This document shows, one piece after another, positions 24,489 to 32,508 of a DNA stretch of 32,508 nucleotides. The translations under genes were made by a program, and so were the position numbers. Every line of letters begins with the position of its first letter. Within the stretch, counting starts at the first letter, position 1. This DNA is from Sulfuricaulis sp. (GTDB taxonomy: Bacteria > Pseudomonadota > Gammaproteobacteria > Acidiferrobacterales > Sulfurifustaceae). Under the pieces are notes generated by a model that was not told the DNA's origin, did no database searches, and saw only the letters and a list, made by a program, of their open reading frames with translations. The stretch is from NCBI GenBank assembly GCA_030650525.1, contig JAUSDQ010000014.1:1-32508 (forward strand), read 5' to 3'.

Positions 24489-26347
24489 TGAGTGACCTGG
24501 CCTTGAAACCGGCACGGCAGGACGTTCCGGATTATGCCAGGCTGCAAACCCCGCAACGCCAGGTTGAGGCGAGCCAGCATGGCACGCCACTCGATCTTGA
24601 TAAACAGTATCCGGACCTGGCCGGGACGCCGCTGCGCATCAATGGCGCAGAGTCGTGCTCGGCCAACCCGGCGCGCTACAAGCAGCACGGCTTTCACTTT
24701 AACGCCGACAACTGCATCGCCTGCCACGCCTGCGAATCGGCATGCTCCGAAAAGAACAACCTGCCGCCGCACCTCGCCTTCCGCAAGGTCGGTTACATTG
24801 AGGGCGGATCCTGGCCGGATGTGCGCCGCATCAATATCTCCATGGCCTGTAATCACTGCGAGGATCCGGTGTGTCTCAAGGCCTGCCCCACGCGCGCCTA
24901 CACCAAGTATGCCGAGTACGGCGCGGTGTTGCAGGACCCGGATATCTGTTTCGGTTGCGGCTTCTGCACCTGGGTCTGTCCGTACAACGCGCCGCAGCTC
25001 GATCCGGTCAACGGCCAGGTCGAAAAATGCAACATGTGCGTCGATCGACTGGAACAGGGATTGAAGCCGGCCTGTGTCGCGGCCTGCCTCGGCAACGCAC
25101 TCGAATTCGGCGTCATCGAGGACCTGCCGCCGGGACGCGATCAAGTCAAGCTCGACATTCCGGGTTTTCCCGATCCCTCGATCTCGCGTCCCAATATTCG
25201 CTTCCAGCAAACACGTTCGCTGCCACCGAGCTTCCAGCGCACCGACGGGGTGCCGCTCCAGTATCAACGCAGCGCTCCCGGTGAGGCGGGTTTCATGATC
25301 AAGCCGCTGGCGACGTCGGGAAAACGTTCGTGGGGCTTCGATCAACTAAGTTCGCGCGAAAATCCCCTTGTTGTCTTCACGCTGCTATCGCAGTTCACGG
25401 TCGGCGCGTTTCTGCTGCTGTTTTTATTGCCCCAACTCCCGGTACCAGCCGCGTTAGCATTCGGCATACATCCGACGTTGGCTTCCGCCACGGGGTGGGT
25501 GCTCGTGGCGTTGCAAGCGATGGCACTGTCGCTCTCGGCCTCGCATCTCGGCAAGCCACACCGCTTCTACCGCGGCTTTAACAACCTGCGCCACTCGTGG
25601 CTGTCGCGCGAGGCGCTGGCACTTTCGCTGTTCTTCGGCGCGCTCGCGGCGTATATGTTCGTGACGACATTTCCCGTGCTGACCGCATGGCTAGCGCCCA
25701 CGTTTTCCGCCGTGCTGCCCGATCTCGCCGGCATAAGTGCCGCCATCCTTGGGTCCGTGGCGATTTACTGCATGGCGCGCATCTACCGCATCAAGGCGCG
25801 CCCCTTCTGGGATCATTGGCATACGGGTGCAGCGTTTTTTGCGAGTCTCCTGATCCTGGGAAGCCTGGGCATGGGTCTGGCCTTTGGCATGGCCGATGGG
25901 CTAGCCGGTCGCGCGTCGGACGAGCTCCTGCGGTGGTTTTCGCTACCGCTACTCACGGGCCTTATGTTGCAAGCGTTCGCGCTCGCACGGCATCTACGTT
26001 ACCTGGCGCGTCGCGGTGCGGAGGCGGACGTGTCGCGCGCGCAGATGCTGACAACCTATGGCCGGACATATCTGGCGCGCTGGACAAGCCTCGCCGTGCT
26101 GATGCTCGGCGCGGCGGTTATCAGCCTGTCCATGCTGCCAGGCATGGTGGCGCTGATCCTGTGGATGGCACTGTCCGTGCTGGCTATCCCACACGAAATT
26201 ATCGGGCGCGCGCTCTTTTACGTCCTGGTCACCCCGACGACCATGCCCGGGGCGTTTTTCTGGAATAACAAGTATTTCGAGGCCCATGCGCGCAAAACCG
26301 GCCTGGCGCGCATGCCGCAGGTGGGCGTGGTGCCTGAGACGCACTGA
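24488..26347 (+). CDS. Fused DmsB-like ferredoxin and DmsC-like membrane anchor
   Basis: This 619-residue protein joins two subunits that are separate in E. coli DmsABC. About residues 66-210 are a DmsB-type module with 16 cysteines for four [4Fe-4S] clusters: 76/79/82/86, 121/124/129/133, 154/157/160/164 and 181/184/196/200. A linker leads to about residues 290-610, a DmsC-like region with about eight membrane helices and the HLGKPHRFYRGFNNLRHSWLSREA signature segment. DmsC proteins oxidise quinol and pass electrons to DmsB. The ATG overlaps the nasA stop (TAATG), with GAGGAG 6 bases upstream, so translation is coupled. I infer a membrane-bound complex that feeds quinol electrons to the cytoplasmic reductase. 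The reading from 24350 overlaps nasA and is not used. Confidence 0.88.
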   Translation: MSDLALKPARQDVPDYARLQTPQRQVEASQHGTPLDLDKQYPDLAGTPLRINGAESCSANPARYKQHGFHFNADNCIACHACESACSEKNNLPPHLAFRKVGYIEGGSWPDVRRINISMACNHCEDPVCLKACPTRAYTKYAEYGAVLQDPDICFGCGFCTWVCPYNAPQLDPVNGQVEKCNMCVDRLEQGLKPACVAACLGNALEFGVIEDLPPGRDQVKLDIPGFPDPSISRPNIRFQQTRSLPPSFQRTDGVPLQYQRSAPGEAGFMIKPLATSGKRSWGFDQLSSRENPLVVFTLLSQFTVGAFLLLFLLPQLPVPAALAFGIHPTLASATGWVLVALQAMALSLSASHLGKPHRFYRGFNNLRHSWLSREALALSLFFGALAAYMFVTTFPVLTAWLAPTFSAVLPDLAGISAAILGSVAIYCMARIYRIKARPFWDHWHTGAAFFASLLILGSLGMGLAFGMADGLAGRASDELLRWFSLPLLTGLMLQAFALARHLRYLARRGAEADVSRAQMLTTYGRTYLARWTSLAVLMLGAAVISLSMLPGMVALILWMALSVLAIPHEIIGRALFYVLVTPTTMPGAFFWNNKYFEAHARKTGLARMPQVGVVPETH

Positions 26348-26468
26348 AGATTCACGGGCCGGCTGAATCCTGTTGCAACCCCTGCCTCCCGGAGTTCAAA
26401 GCGCTACCGCGTCAGGCGCGGTCGGCTGCATGACAGAAAGGAAAAAGTGACCCCTCCCTGAATTGCTT

Positions 26469-26507
26469 CATCCGGCGCAATACGCTGCGCTATTGCGCCC
26501 TACATGG
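26469..26507. repeat. 39-bp palindromic repeat, copy 2
   Basis: This copy differs at two or three positions from 16247-16285. It lies in the 287-base gap between the DmsBC fusion and the kinase-like gene. Other than a TATACT hexamer (26557-26562) as a possible -10 box of that gene, I see nothing else there. Confidence 0.9.
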
Positions 26508-26634
26508 GCTGTAAATTGATCCGAAATTCGCGGCGTGCAGCGCTGAATTCCAAATCTATACTCATAAGATATCCCCATGACGGCACCGCGGGGTTGATCG
26601 GGACCGTCACAACAGAATCGTTGAAATCAACACC

Positions 26635-28314
26635 ATGACGCTGTTTCTTGACACAGGTTTTTCCGAGCGCGGCGACCGGCGCGACCACGGATCTTGTCTG
26701 GTCACCGTACCGAACACCGGAAAAGACGACGCACAGGGCGCGTTACTCGCGCTGGCGATGGACGTCGTGAACCGCACCGATCACGCACCTTTTTCGCAGG
26801 GCGCGGTCCAATCGCTGGGCGAAAGCTATTACAGCGCGCCGAAGGATTGGGGGCTTAAACGCGCCATTAATGAAAGTTTCCAAGCCGTGAATCAGGCACT
26901 CTGCTCCGGCGCCAAACGCGGTCGCGCCGTGTCGCTGACGGCCCTGGTGCTGCGCCGCCGCCATTGGGCGATCGGCCACGCGGGAACCAACCGCGTCTGG
27001 CTGCTGCGCGACAATGAACTAAAATTGCTCACCCACGATCACGTCGCGCCCAGTGTCGGCCGCCTGTCACGCGTCAACAACGCTTGCGGTATGAATAAGT
27101 CTTTAGCCATCGACCTGAGCGTGGGTGAACTGCGGGAAGGCGACGTCTTCGCGCTGACCGCGGGCGGTGTGCACAATTTCATCGACAGCGCCACAATCAT
27201 GGGCTGTCTGCTCGCCGATGTACCCGCCCAGGACATGACGGAGAATCTCAGGCAACGGGCGCTTGCGGCCGGGGCCAAGGATGCTGTTTACGCCTGCGTG
27301 GCGCGCATGGGAAAACTGCCGCGGGAACGGCTGATCGATCGCGAGGAAGACGAACGGCGGCTGCCAGTCGTGGCGCCACCGGCCCTCGGCGCGACCGTCG
27401 ATAGCTTTCAAATCCTGCACTTGCTGCACACGGGAAGCCACTACCGCCTCTACAAGGCGATGGACAACGAGTCCGGCAAGACCGTGGCGCTCAAGTTTCC
27501 CAATCCCAAATACGCCCGGGATCCAAGCTTCGCCGAGCGCTTCTTGCATGAGGAATGGGTCGGGAAACGGCTTAATTGCGCGCACCTGCTCCCGGTATTG
27601 TCGCCGCGACCGGGAAGGCGCACCGCGCTTTATTCGGTTTTGGCCTATCAACACGGCAAGAATCTGTCAGCGCGTATGCAACGCAAGGGAAATCTCTCGG
27701 TGCGTGAAACCCTGTTCCATGGCCGGCAGATCCTGGAGGCGATTGGAGAGTTGCACGCCCAGGGCGTCGTCCACGGCGATCTGCGGCCGAAAAACATCCT
27801 GTTAGACAAAAAAAACAAACGCCTGCTGTTGCTGAGTGCGGGGACAGTCCACACCACACCGCCAGGTTCCCATAAAAAAATTTCCACGGCCTCGGACGGG
27901 AACCGCTCTTATCTGGCCCCGGAACTGTTCGAGGGCAAGCCAGCAAGCACGGCTTCCGATATCTACGCTGTCGGTGTGATGCTTTACCGCTTTCTCACCG
28001 GGAAATTTCCCTACGGCAAGGTCGAGCCCAACCGCCGCGACTGGGGCGAATTCATCTCGCCCACGCGCTACCGCGCGGATATCCCGAAGTGGCTGATCGC
28101 GGTTCTACAAAGGGCCTGCGCGCTCGATCCCGCGGAACGTTACCCAAGCGCCGCGGACTTTGCGCAACCGCTGGCCGAAGACCGTAAACCAAACACCGTG
28201 CGCAAAAAAACCACGCTGACTACCGCGCGGCACATACAAAAACCGTGGGAGCTTTACGCCGCCGTGGCGCTGGTGGCCGGCTTGCTGGTGTATATGGCGC
28301 TCATGCTGATCTGA
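26635..28314 (+). CDS. PP2C-like/protein kinase-like fusion with a C-terminal membrane helix, probably catalytically dead
   Basis: Architecture: PP2C-like domain (about residues 1-225), protein kinase-like domain (255-510), membrane helix (about 538-559). Intact relatives are bifunctional Ser/Thr kinase/phosphatases often found beside nirBD/nas genes, as in Pseudomonas. Here PP2C metal ligands are lost: the usual ALADG reads ALAMD (39-43), GDxR reads GTNR (117-120), and the later TDG reads AGG (176-178). In the kinase, Lys287 (VALKFP), HGD (380-382) and SDIYAVG remain, but DFG reads SAG (401-403) and the glycine loop is poor. Such proteins usually act as scaffolds or allosteric sensors. Start ATG 26635 fits the PP2C N-terminus. 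It may regulate nitrate assimilation, inferred from neighbours. Confidence 0.85.
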   Translation: MTLFLDTGFSERGDRRDHGSCLVTVPNTGKDDAQGALLALAMDVVNRTDHAPFSQGAVQSLGESYYSAPKDWGLKRAINESFQAVNQALCSGAKRGRAVSLTALVLRRRHWAIGHAGTNRVWLLRDNELKLLTHDHVAPSVGRLSRVNNACGMNKSLAIDLSVGELREGDVFALTAGGVHNFIDSATIMGCLLADVPAQDMTENLRQRALAAGAKDAVYACVARMGKLPRERLIDREEDERRLPVVAPPALGATVDSFQILHLLHTGSHYRLYKAMDNESGKTVALKFPNPKYARDPSFAERFLHEEWVGKRLNCAHLLPVLSPRPGRRTALYSVLAYQHGKNLSARMQRKGNLSVRETLFHGRQILEAIGELHAQGVVHGDLRPKNILLDKKNKRLLLLSAGTVHTTPPGSHKKISTASDGNRSYLAPELFEGKPASTASDIYAVGVMLYRFLTGKFPYGKVEPNRRDWGEFISPTRYRADIPKWLIAVLQRACALDPAERYPSAADFAQPLAEDRKPNTVRKKTTLTTARHIQKPWELYAAVALVAGLLVYMALMLI

Positions 28315-28337
28315 CTGAAAATAAAAACTAGTAGCAC

Positions 28338-28457
28338 GTAGGTTGGGGTGAGCGCAGCGAACCCCAACATAACCTCTCCCCTATCGCCTTCGCGCATCCA
28401 CCTGCAAGCCGTCGATTTCGGATTTCGTTGGGGTTCATTTCATTCACCACAACCTAC
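28338..28457. repeat. Palindromic intergenic repeat, GTAGGTTGGGGTG type
   Basis: GTAGGTTGGGGTG (28338-28350) is mirrored with one mismatch at 28445-28457. Within it GTTGGGGT (28342-28349) pairs with ACCCCAAC (28361-28368), and a further GTTGGGGTTCATT lies near 28429. It fills the gap between the kinase-like gene and the pnp terminator, in the convergent region. Confidence 0.8.
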
Positions 28458-28478
28458 CGCGCTAAAACAAGCACACAC

Positions 28479-28506
28479 AAAAAAGGGGCCTCGCGGCCCC
28501 TTTTTT
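28479..28506. terminator. Bidirectional rho-independent terminator after pnp
   Basis: AAAAAAGGGGCC (28479-28490), loop TCGC, then GGCCCCTTTTTT (28495-28506). It ends pnp on the minus strand and may also stop the kinase-like transcript on the plus strand. Confidence 0.93.
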
Positions 28507-28527
28507 ATTACCGGCTGAAAATAATCT

Positions 28528-30621
28528 TCAGACCGGCTCTTCTTCCAGCGCCTTCATGGACAGGCGGATACGACCCTGCTTGTCCACTTCCAGTACCTTG
28601 ACCTTGACGACCTCGCCTTCTTTTAGCTTATCGCCGACGTTCTCGACGCGCTCGCGCGAGATCTGCGAGATGTGCACCAAGCCGTCCTTGCCGGGCAGAA
28701 TGGTAACGAAGGCGCCGAAATCCATGAGCTTGGCGACCTTGCCTTCGTAGATCATGCCGACTTCGATATCCGCCGTGAGCTGCTTGACGCGCCGGCACGC
28801 TTCCTGCGCCGCGGCGTTGTCGGCCGAGGCGATCTTGACCGTGCCGTCGTCCTCGATGTCGATGGTGCAGCCGGTCTCCTCGCACAACGCGCGGATAACC
28901 GCGCCACCCTTGCCGATCACATCGCGGATGCGCTCCGGATTAATCTTGATGGCGATGATGCGTGGGGCATACTCGGAAAGCTCGGCACGCGGCGCGGAGA
29001 TGGCCTTGTTCATGGCCTCCAGAATGTGCAGCCGGCCCTCTTTGGCCTGCTTGAGCGCGACATCCATGATTTCCTGGTTGATGCCTTCGATCTTGATGTC
29101 CATCTGCAAGGCGGTAACGCCGCTGGTCGTGCCGGCCACCTTGAAATCCATGTCGCCGAGATGGTCCTCGTCGCCGATGATATCGGTGAGCACGGCAAAG
29201 CGTTTTTCTTCTTTGATAAGCCCCATCGCCACGCCCGCCACCGGGGCCTTGATCGGCACGCCGGCGTCCATCATCGACAGCGAGGCGCCGCAGACGCTGG
29301 CCATGGAGCTGGAGCCGTTGGATTCGGTAATTTCGGATACCACGCGCAATATATACGGATAGGTTGCCATGTCCGGCAACACGGCAATCAGCGAACGCTT
29401 GGCCAGACGCCCGTGACCGATCTCGCGACGCTTGGGGCTGCCGACGCGGCCGACTTCGCCCACCGAGTACGGGGGAAAGTTGTAGTGCAACATGAAGGGG
29501 TCTTTGCGCTCGCCTTCCAGGGCGTCGATGATCTGCGCGTCGCGGCCGGTGCCGAGCGTGGTCACGACCAGCGCCTGGGTCTCACCGCGGGTGAACAGCG
29601 CCGAGCCGTGGGTGCGCGGCAGCACGCCGGTGCGGATGGTAATGGGGCGCACGGTGCGCGTGTCGCGGCCATCGATGCGTGGCTCACCGGAAAGAATCTT
29701 GTCACGCACGGTACGGTATTCAATGTCGCCCACGATCTTCTGCACTTTTTCCTTCGTGCCCGCGGGCACGCCTTCGGCGGCATGTTTGCCGATCGCCATC
29801 TCGCGAATCTCGGCCATGCGGTCCTGGCGCGCGGTCTTCTCTTTAATGCGATAACCCTCGGCGATGAGCGGGCCGAATTCCGTTTGCAGCGCGCTCTTGA
29901 GCGCGGTGTCCTCGACCGGCGGCTGCCAGGCCCAGGACTGTACACCGGCCTCTTTCACAAGCTCGTTGATGGCCTTGATGGCCGTCTGCATCTGCTCGTG
30001 GCCGAATACGACGGCACCGAGCATGACTTCTTCCGACAGTTCCTTCGCCTCCGATTCCACCATCAGTACCGCCTTAGCGGTCCCGGCAACGACGAGATTG
30101 AGCTGTGATTCGACGAGATCCTTATTGCCCGGATTGAGCAGATACTTGCCGTCCTTGTAACCCACGCGCGCGGCACCGATGGGGCCGTTGAACGGCGCGC
30201 CCGAAAGCTTGAGCGCCGCGGAGGCACCGATCATGGCGACGATATCCGGATCGATATCCGGATCCACGGAGACGACGGTGGCGATAATCTGGACTTCGTT
30301 GGTGAAACCTTCGGGAAACAGCGGGCGGATCGGGCGGTCGATGAGGCGCGAGGTAAGAATTTCTTTTTCCGAGGGGCGGCCTTCGCGTTTGAAGAATCCA
30401 CCCGGGATGCGGCCGGCGGCGAAGGTTTTTTCCTGATAATCCACTGTCATCGGAAAGAAATCCTTGCCCGGCGTGGCTTCCTTCCTGGCCACCACGGTCG
30501 CGAGCACAACGGTTTCGCCCATGCTGGCCATACAAGCCCCGCTGGCCTGGCGCGCTATCTCGCCGGTTTCCAGGGTCACGGTGTGACTGCCATACATAAA
30601 TGATTTGGTAATTTTTGCCAA
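28528..30621 (-). CDS. pnp: Polyribonucleotide nucleotidyltransferase (PNPase)
   Basis: PNPase degrades RNA 3' to 5' with phosphate and is a core part of the RNA degradosome. The 697-residue protein has two RNase PH domains, the catalytic [20 protein letters not shown] segment, then a KH domain ([19 protein letters not shown]) and a C-terminal S1 domain ([18 protein letters not shown] through GLVHISQIS). All regions are complete; length matches the E. coli protein (711). It follows rpsO by 41 bases, the usual order, and ends at a strong terminator. Confidence 0.98.
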   Translation of the reverse strand: MAKITKSFMYGSHTVTLETGEIARQASGACMASMGETVVLATVVARKEATPGKDFFPMTVDYQEKTFAAGRIPGGFFKREGRPSEKEILTSRLIDRPIRPLFPEGFTNEVQIIATVVSVDPDIDPDIVAMIGASAALKLSGAPFNGPIGAARVGYKDGKYLLNPGNKDLVESQLNLVVAGTAKAVLMVESEAKELSEEVMLGAVVFGHEQMQTAIKAINELVKEAGVQSWAWQPPVEDTALKSALQTEFGPLIAEGYRIKEKTARQDRMAEIREMAIGKHAAEGVPAGTKEKVQKIVGDIEYRTVRDKILSGEPRIDGRDTRTVRPITIRTGVLPRTHGSALFTRGETQALVVTTLGTGRDAQIIDALEGERKDPFMLHYNFPPYSVGEVGRVGSPKRREIGHGRLAKRSLIAVLPDMATYPYILRVVSEITESNGSSSMASVCGASLSMMDAGVPIKAPVAGVAMGLIKEEKRFAVLTDIIGDEDHLGDMDFKVAGTTSGVTALQMDIKIEGINQEIMDVALKQAKEGRLHILEAMNKAISAPRAELSEYAPRIIAIKINPERIRDVIGKGGAVIRALCEETGCTIDIEDDGTVKIASADNAAAQEACRRVKQLTADIEVGMIYEGKVAKLMDFGAFVTILPGKDGLVHISQISRERVENVGDKLKEGEVVKVKVLEVDKQGRIRLSMKALEEEPV

Positions 30622-30662
30622 GACGATGTCCTCGATGTGCTTCGTTACTTAGTTACTTAAAC

Positions 30663-30932
30663 TTACTTGCGCAGTCCGAGCCGCTCAATGACGGTGCGGT
30701 AGCGATCGCTGTCGGAGTTCTTCAGGTACTCAAGAAGCTGGCGACGTTTGTTCACCATCTTCAAAAGACCGATACGGGAATGGTGGTCTTTGGGGTGCGT
30801 CTTGAAATGGTCGGATAATTCGTCAATTTGCGTGGACAGCAGGGCAACCTGGACCTCCGGCGAACCGGTGTCACCTTCGTGAATCTGGTATTCCTGCATG
30901 ACCTTCGCCTTGGTCTCGCGGGGGACGGGCAT
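30663..30932 (-). CDS. rpsO: 30S ribosomal protein S15
   Basis: S15 binds the central domain of 16S rRNA. The 89-residue protein starts [20 protein letters not shown] and has [35 protein letters not shown] and [20 protein letters not shown], all diagnostic. It lies between truB and pnp. A good promoter at 30980-31008 lies directly upstream, so rpsO-pnp can be read separately from rbfA-truB. Autoregulation via a leader pseudoknot is known in E. coli; I could not see that fold here by eye. Confidence 0.98.
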   Translation of the reverse strand: MPVPRETKAKVMQEYQIHEGDTGSPEVQVALLSTQIDELSDHFKTHPKDHHSRIGLLKMVNKRRQLLEYLKNSDSDRYRTVIERLGLRK

Positions 30933-30979
30933 CGATATTTACCTCTGTTTTGCTGTCAGTTACGCTGAGGAGGGCGCGT

Positions 30980-31008
30980 ATTCTACCTGTGGGGGCAGCC
31001 CGCCTCAA
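30980..31008 (-). promoter_or_regulatory. Sigma-70 promoter for rpsO-pnp
   Basis: On the minus strand TTGAGG (31003-31008) and TAGAAT (30980-30985) are separated by exactly 17 bases. The start would be near 30973, about 40 bases before the rpsO ATG. Confidence 0.7.
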
Positions 31009-31061
31009 CCGGAATATCGGGTTCGAACGCGCCCGATGGAAATACTAAAACAGACTCATTT

Positions 31062-31979
31062 TCAGGGGCTTTCACCCAGGGCCAGCAAACGCCGTGGCGC
31101 CACCTGTCCGTCATCCAGCACCTGGCCCATGCCGAGAAAGCGGCTGTCGCCCTCGTACAGCCGCACCCAGCCGGGCGCGAGGCCGTGACGCGACGACACC
31201 GATTGCCCCTGCTTCAGATAATGGGCCGCCAACGGTGTCAGGTGCACATCCGGCACCGTATGCAAAACGCTGTCCACCGGCTGGAGCAGCTGGACACGCT
31301 GCGACGGGGTCTCCAGGGCCTGCAGCCGTTCGAGAGCAACCCCCTGGTCGATACTGACATCGCCGATGGCGAGACGGCGCAACTGCACCACGTGCGCCCC
31401 GCAACCCAGCACTTCGCCGAGGTCCTGCGCCAGGCTGCGGACATAGGTGCCCTTGGAACAGGCGATCTCCAGAGTCAGCCGATTGTCCTGAAACTCGAGC
31501 AGCTTGATTTCATGCATAATCACGCGCCGCGGCGCACGCTCGACTTCCACGCCCGCGCGCGCGAGCTTATAGAGCGCCTCGCCCTGGTGCTTGATCGCCG
31601 AATACATCGGCGGTATCTGTTCTATCTCGCCGTGAAACCGTTGCAGGGCCCGCTCGATATCCCGCCGGGAAACAGTGACGGGGCGGGTCGCGGTCGCTTC
31701 ACCTTCGCTGTCATACGTCGTGGTGCTCACGCCGAGTTGAAATACCGTCCAGTAGCGCTTATCGGCGTTAAGCAGAAACTGGGTCAGTTTGGTGGCCTCG
31801 CCGAAAAAAAGCGGCAACAGTCCGGTGGCGATGGGATCGAGACTACCGGTGTGCCCGCCTTTGCAGGCATTGAGCAGGCGTTTCACGGTCTGCAGCGCCT
31901 GATTCGATGTCAGCCCCACGGGCTTGTCGAACAGCAGCACTCCGTTTACGGTGTCACAATTACGTCGTTGCTGCTTCAC
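31062..31979 (-). CDS. truB: tRNA pseudouridine(55) synthase
   Basis: TruB makes pseudouridine 55 in the T-arm of tRNAs. Motifs are clear: GVLLFDKPVGLTSN, GGHTGSLDPIATGLLPLFFGEATK with the catalytic aspartate, RWT-like RYWTVFQLG and YSAIKHQGEALYKLAR. The GTG at 31979 is chosen as start: the catalytic Asp then falls at residue 48, as in E. coli TruB, and GAGGA lies about 10 bases upstream. The longer reading from ATG 32021 begins inside the mobile repeat at 32008-32076 and adds 14 residues with no family counterpart. The C-terminal PUA-like domain is present. It is downstream of rbfA in the usual order. Confidence 0.95.
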   Translation of the reverse strand: MKQQRRNCDTVNGVLLFDKPVGLTSNQALQTVKRLLNACKGGHTGSLDPIATGLLPLFFGEATKLTQFLLNADKRYWTVFQLGVSTTTYDSEGEATATRPVTVSRRDIERALQRFHGEIEQIPPMYSAIKHQGEALYKLARAGVEVERAPRRVIMHEIKLLEFQDNRLTLEIACSKGTYVRSLAQDLGEVLGCGAHVVQLRRLAIGDVSIDQGVALERLQALETPSQRVQLLQPVDSVLHTVPDVHLTPLAAHYLKQGQSVSSRHGLAPGWVRLYEGDSRFLGMGQVLDDGQVAPRRLLALGESP

Positions 31980-32007
31980 AGCATCAATATCCTCATTCAA
32001 GGTATTT

Positions 32008-32076
32008 TGTAGGGTGGGCATCGCCCACCAACACGGCTTCGCTGACTGTCCGACGGTGGGCGGTGCCCACCCTACA
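32008..32076. repeat. Palindromic intergenic repeat, TGTAGGGTGGGC family (copy 2)
   Basis: The 22-base arm at 32008-32029 is mirrored at 32055-32076 with about one mismatch. It is the same family as 7985-8053. It lies between rbfA and truB and supplies an ATG in frame with truB at 32021. Confidence 0.9.
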
Positions 32077-32089
32077 TCCTACAAAAAAG

Positions 32090-32130
32090 ATTAACAGGAT
32101 TAAAAATTAATATTTTAAAATCCTGTTAAT
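32090..32130. repeat. AT-rich inverted repeat, ATTAACAGGATT type
   Basis: ATTAACAGGATT (32090-32101) is exactly mirrored at 32119-32130, around an AT-rich spacer. It lies directly after rbfA. Related words (AACAGGAT, AGGATTAACA) occur at about 5214-5234 after aroF. Confidence 0.7.
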
Positions 32131-32139
32131 CCTGTCCAT

Positions 32140-32508
32140 TCATTTTTCGTGCGTCTTGTCCTCGGCGAGCGCCTGTGCGATCAGGCTGTCGATGCGCGCG
32201 CCACGCTCGACGGACTCATCGAAATAAAACCGCAGTACCGGTACCGTGCGCAGCGAAACCCGCCTCATCAGGGCGTGGCGCAGAAATCCGGCGGCACGAT
32301 TAAGCGACTTGGTCGTTTGTTTCGCCTCGACTGAACCGCTGAGCAACGAGAAATAGATTCGTGCAGAAGAGAAATCGCGCGACACCTCCGCGCCCGTAAT
32401 CGTAATCTCGTGCGCCCGCGGATCGTCGAGCTCGCGCGTAATCAGCATCGCCAGTTCGCGCCTGATAAGCTCCGCGACACGTCGCGGCCGGTTGGGGTCT
32501 TTTTGCAT
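32140..32508 (-). CDS. rbfA: 30S ribosome-binding factor RbfA
   Basis: RbfA binds free 30S subunits and helps mature the 5' end of 16S rRNA, especially in the cold. The 122-residue protein starts MQKDPNRPRRVAELIRRELAMLI and has the KH-fold segments DDPRAHEITITGAEVSRDFSSARIYFS and RTVPVLRFYFDESVERGARIDSL, typical of the family. The ATG is the last codon of the window, so an earlier start cannot be ruled out, but the N-terminus aligns with other RbfA proteins. In most proteobacteria infB lies just upstream. Confidence 0.95.
   Translation of the reverse strand: MQKDPNRPRRVAELIRRELAMLITRELDDPRAHEITITGAEVSRDFSSARIYFSLLSGSVEAKQTTKSLNRAAGFLRHALMRRVSLRTVPVLRFYFDESVERGARIDSLIAQALAEDKTHEK

Noticed and set aside
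28672-30108. 478-codon plus-strand frame
   Set aside because: Antisense to pnp; the composition mirrors the codon structure of pnp and no domain is visible.

Overview
The window looks like a chromosomal segment of a GC-rich gammaproteobacterium. This rests on the classic gene blocks rpsP-rimM-trmD-rplS and rbfA-truB-rpsO-pnp, a Rep helicase, XerD, a type II citrate synthase, an MlaA lipoprotein and an apparent sigma-54 promoter. The genus cannot be fixed from the sequence. Palindromic intergenic repeats of the kind common in environmental proteobacteria are abundant.

Layout. 26-2376 (minus) is a decayed membrane-anchored GGDEF/HD-GYP signalling gene with two in-frame stops and a frameshift, next to a perfect 49-bp tandem duplication. 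2522-5214 holds a DedA membrane protein, a cold-shock protein, a GGQ release-factor-like protein and DAHP synthase. 5258-8053 is accessory: an orphan protein with a HEPN-like RxxxxH motif, a higBA toxin-antitoxin pair with a palindromic operator, two MITE-like inverted-repeat elements and a small lipoprotein. 8102-15835 holds citrate synthase, a PBP4-type DD-peptidase coupled to an alpha/beta hydrolase, a GpsA-like dehydrogenase, Rep helicase and a two-helix membrane protein. 15836-16795 is repeat-rich and contains a frameshifted HEPN-like remnant. 16796-22071 holds xerD-ogt, the trmD operon, a MITE, mlaA and a YbhB-family protein. 28528-32508 is the rbfA-truB-rpsO-pnp block on the minus strand.

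The most interesting part is 22163-28314. A near-consensus sigma-54 promoter precedes a two-gene, start-stop-overlapping operon: a cytoplasmic NasA/NarB-type molybdenum nitrate reductase (726 aa, no Tat signal), then one polypeptide that fuses a four-cluster DmsB-like ferredoxin to a DmsC-like membrane anchor. The next gene has the PP2C-kinase-transmembrane architecture of proteins that sit beside nitrate-assimilation genes in other proteobacteria, but nearly all PP2C metal ligands and the kinase DFG aspartate are missing. My reading is a quinol-fed, nitrogen-regulated nitrate reductase with a pseudophosphatase/pseudokinase partner. The families are seen in the sequence; the electron path and the regulatory role are inference.
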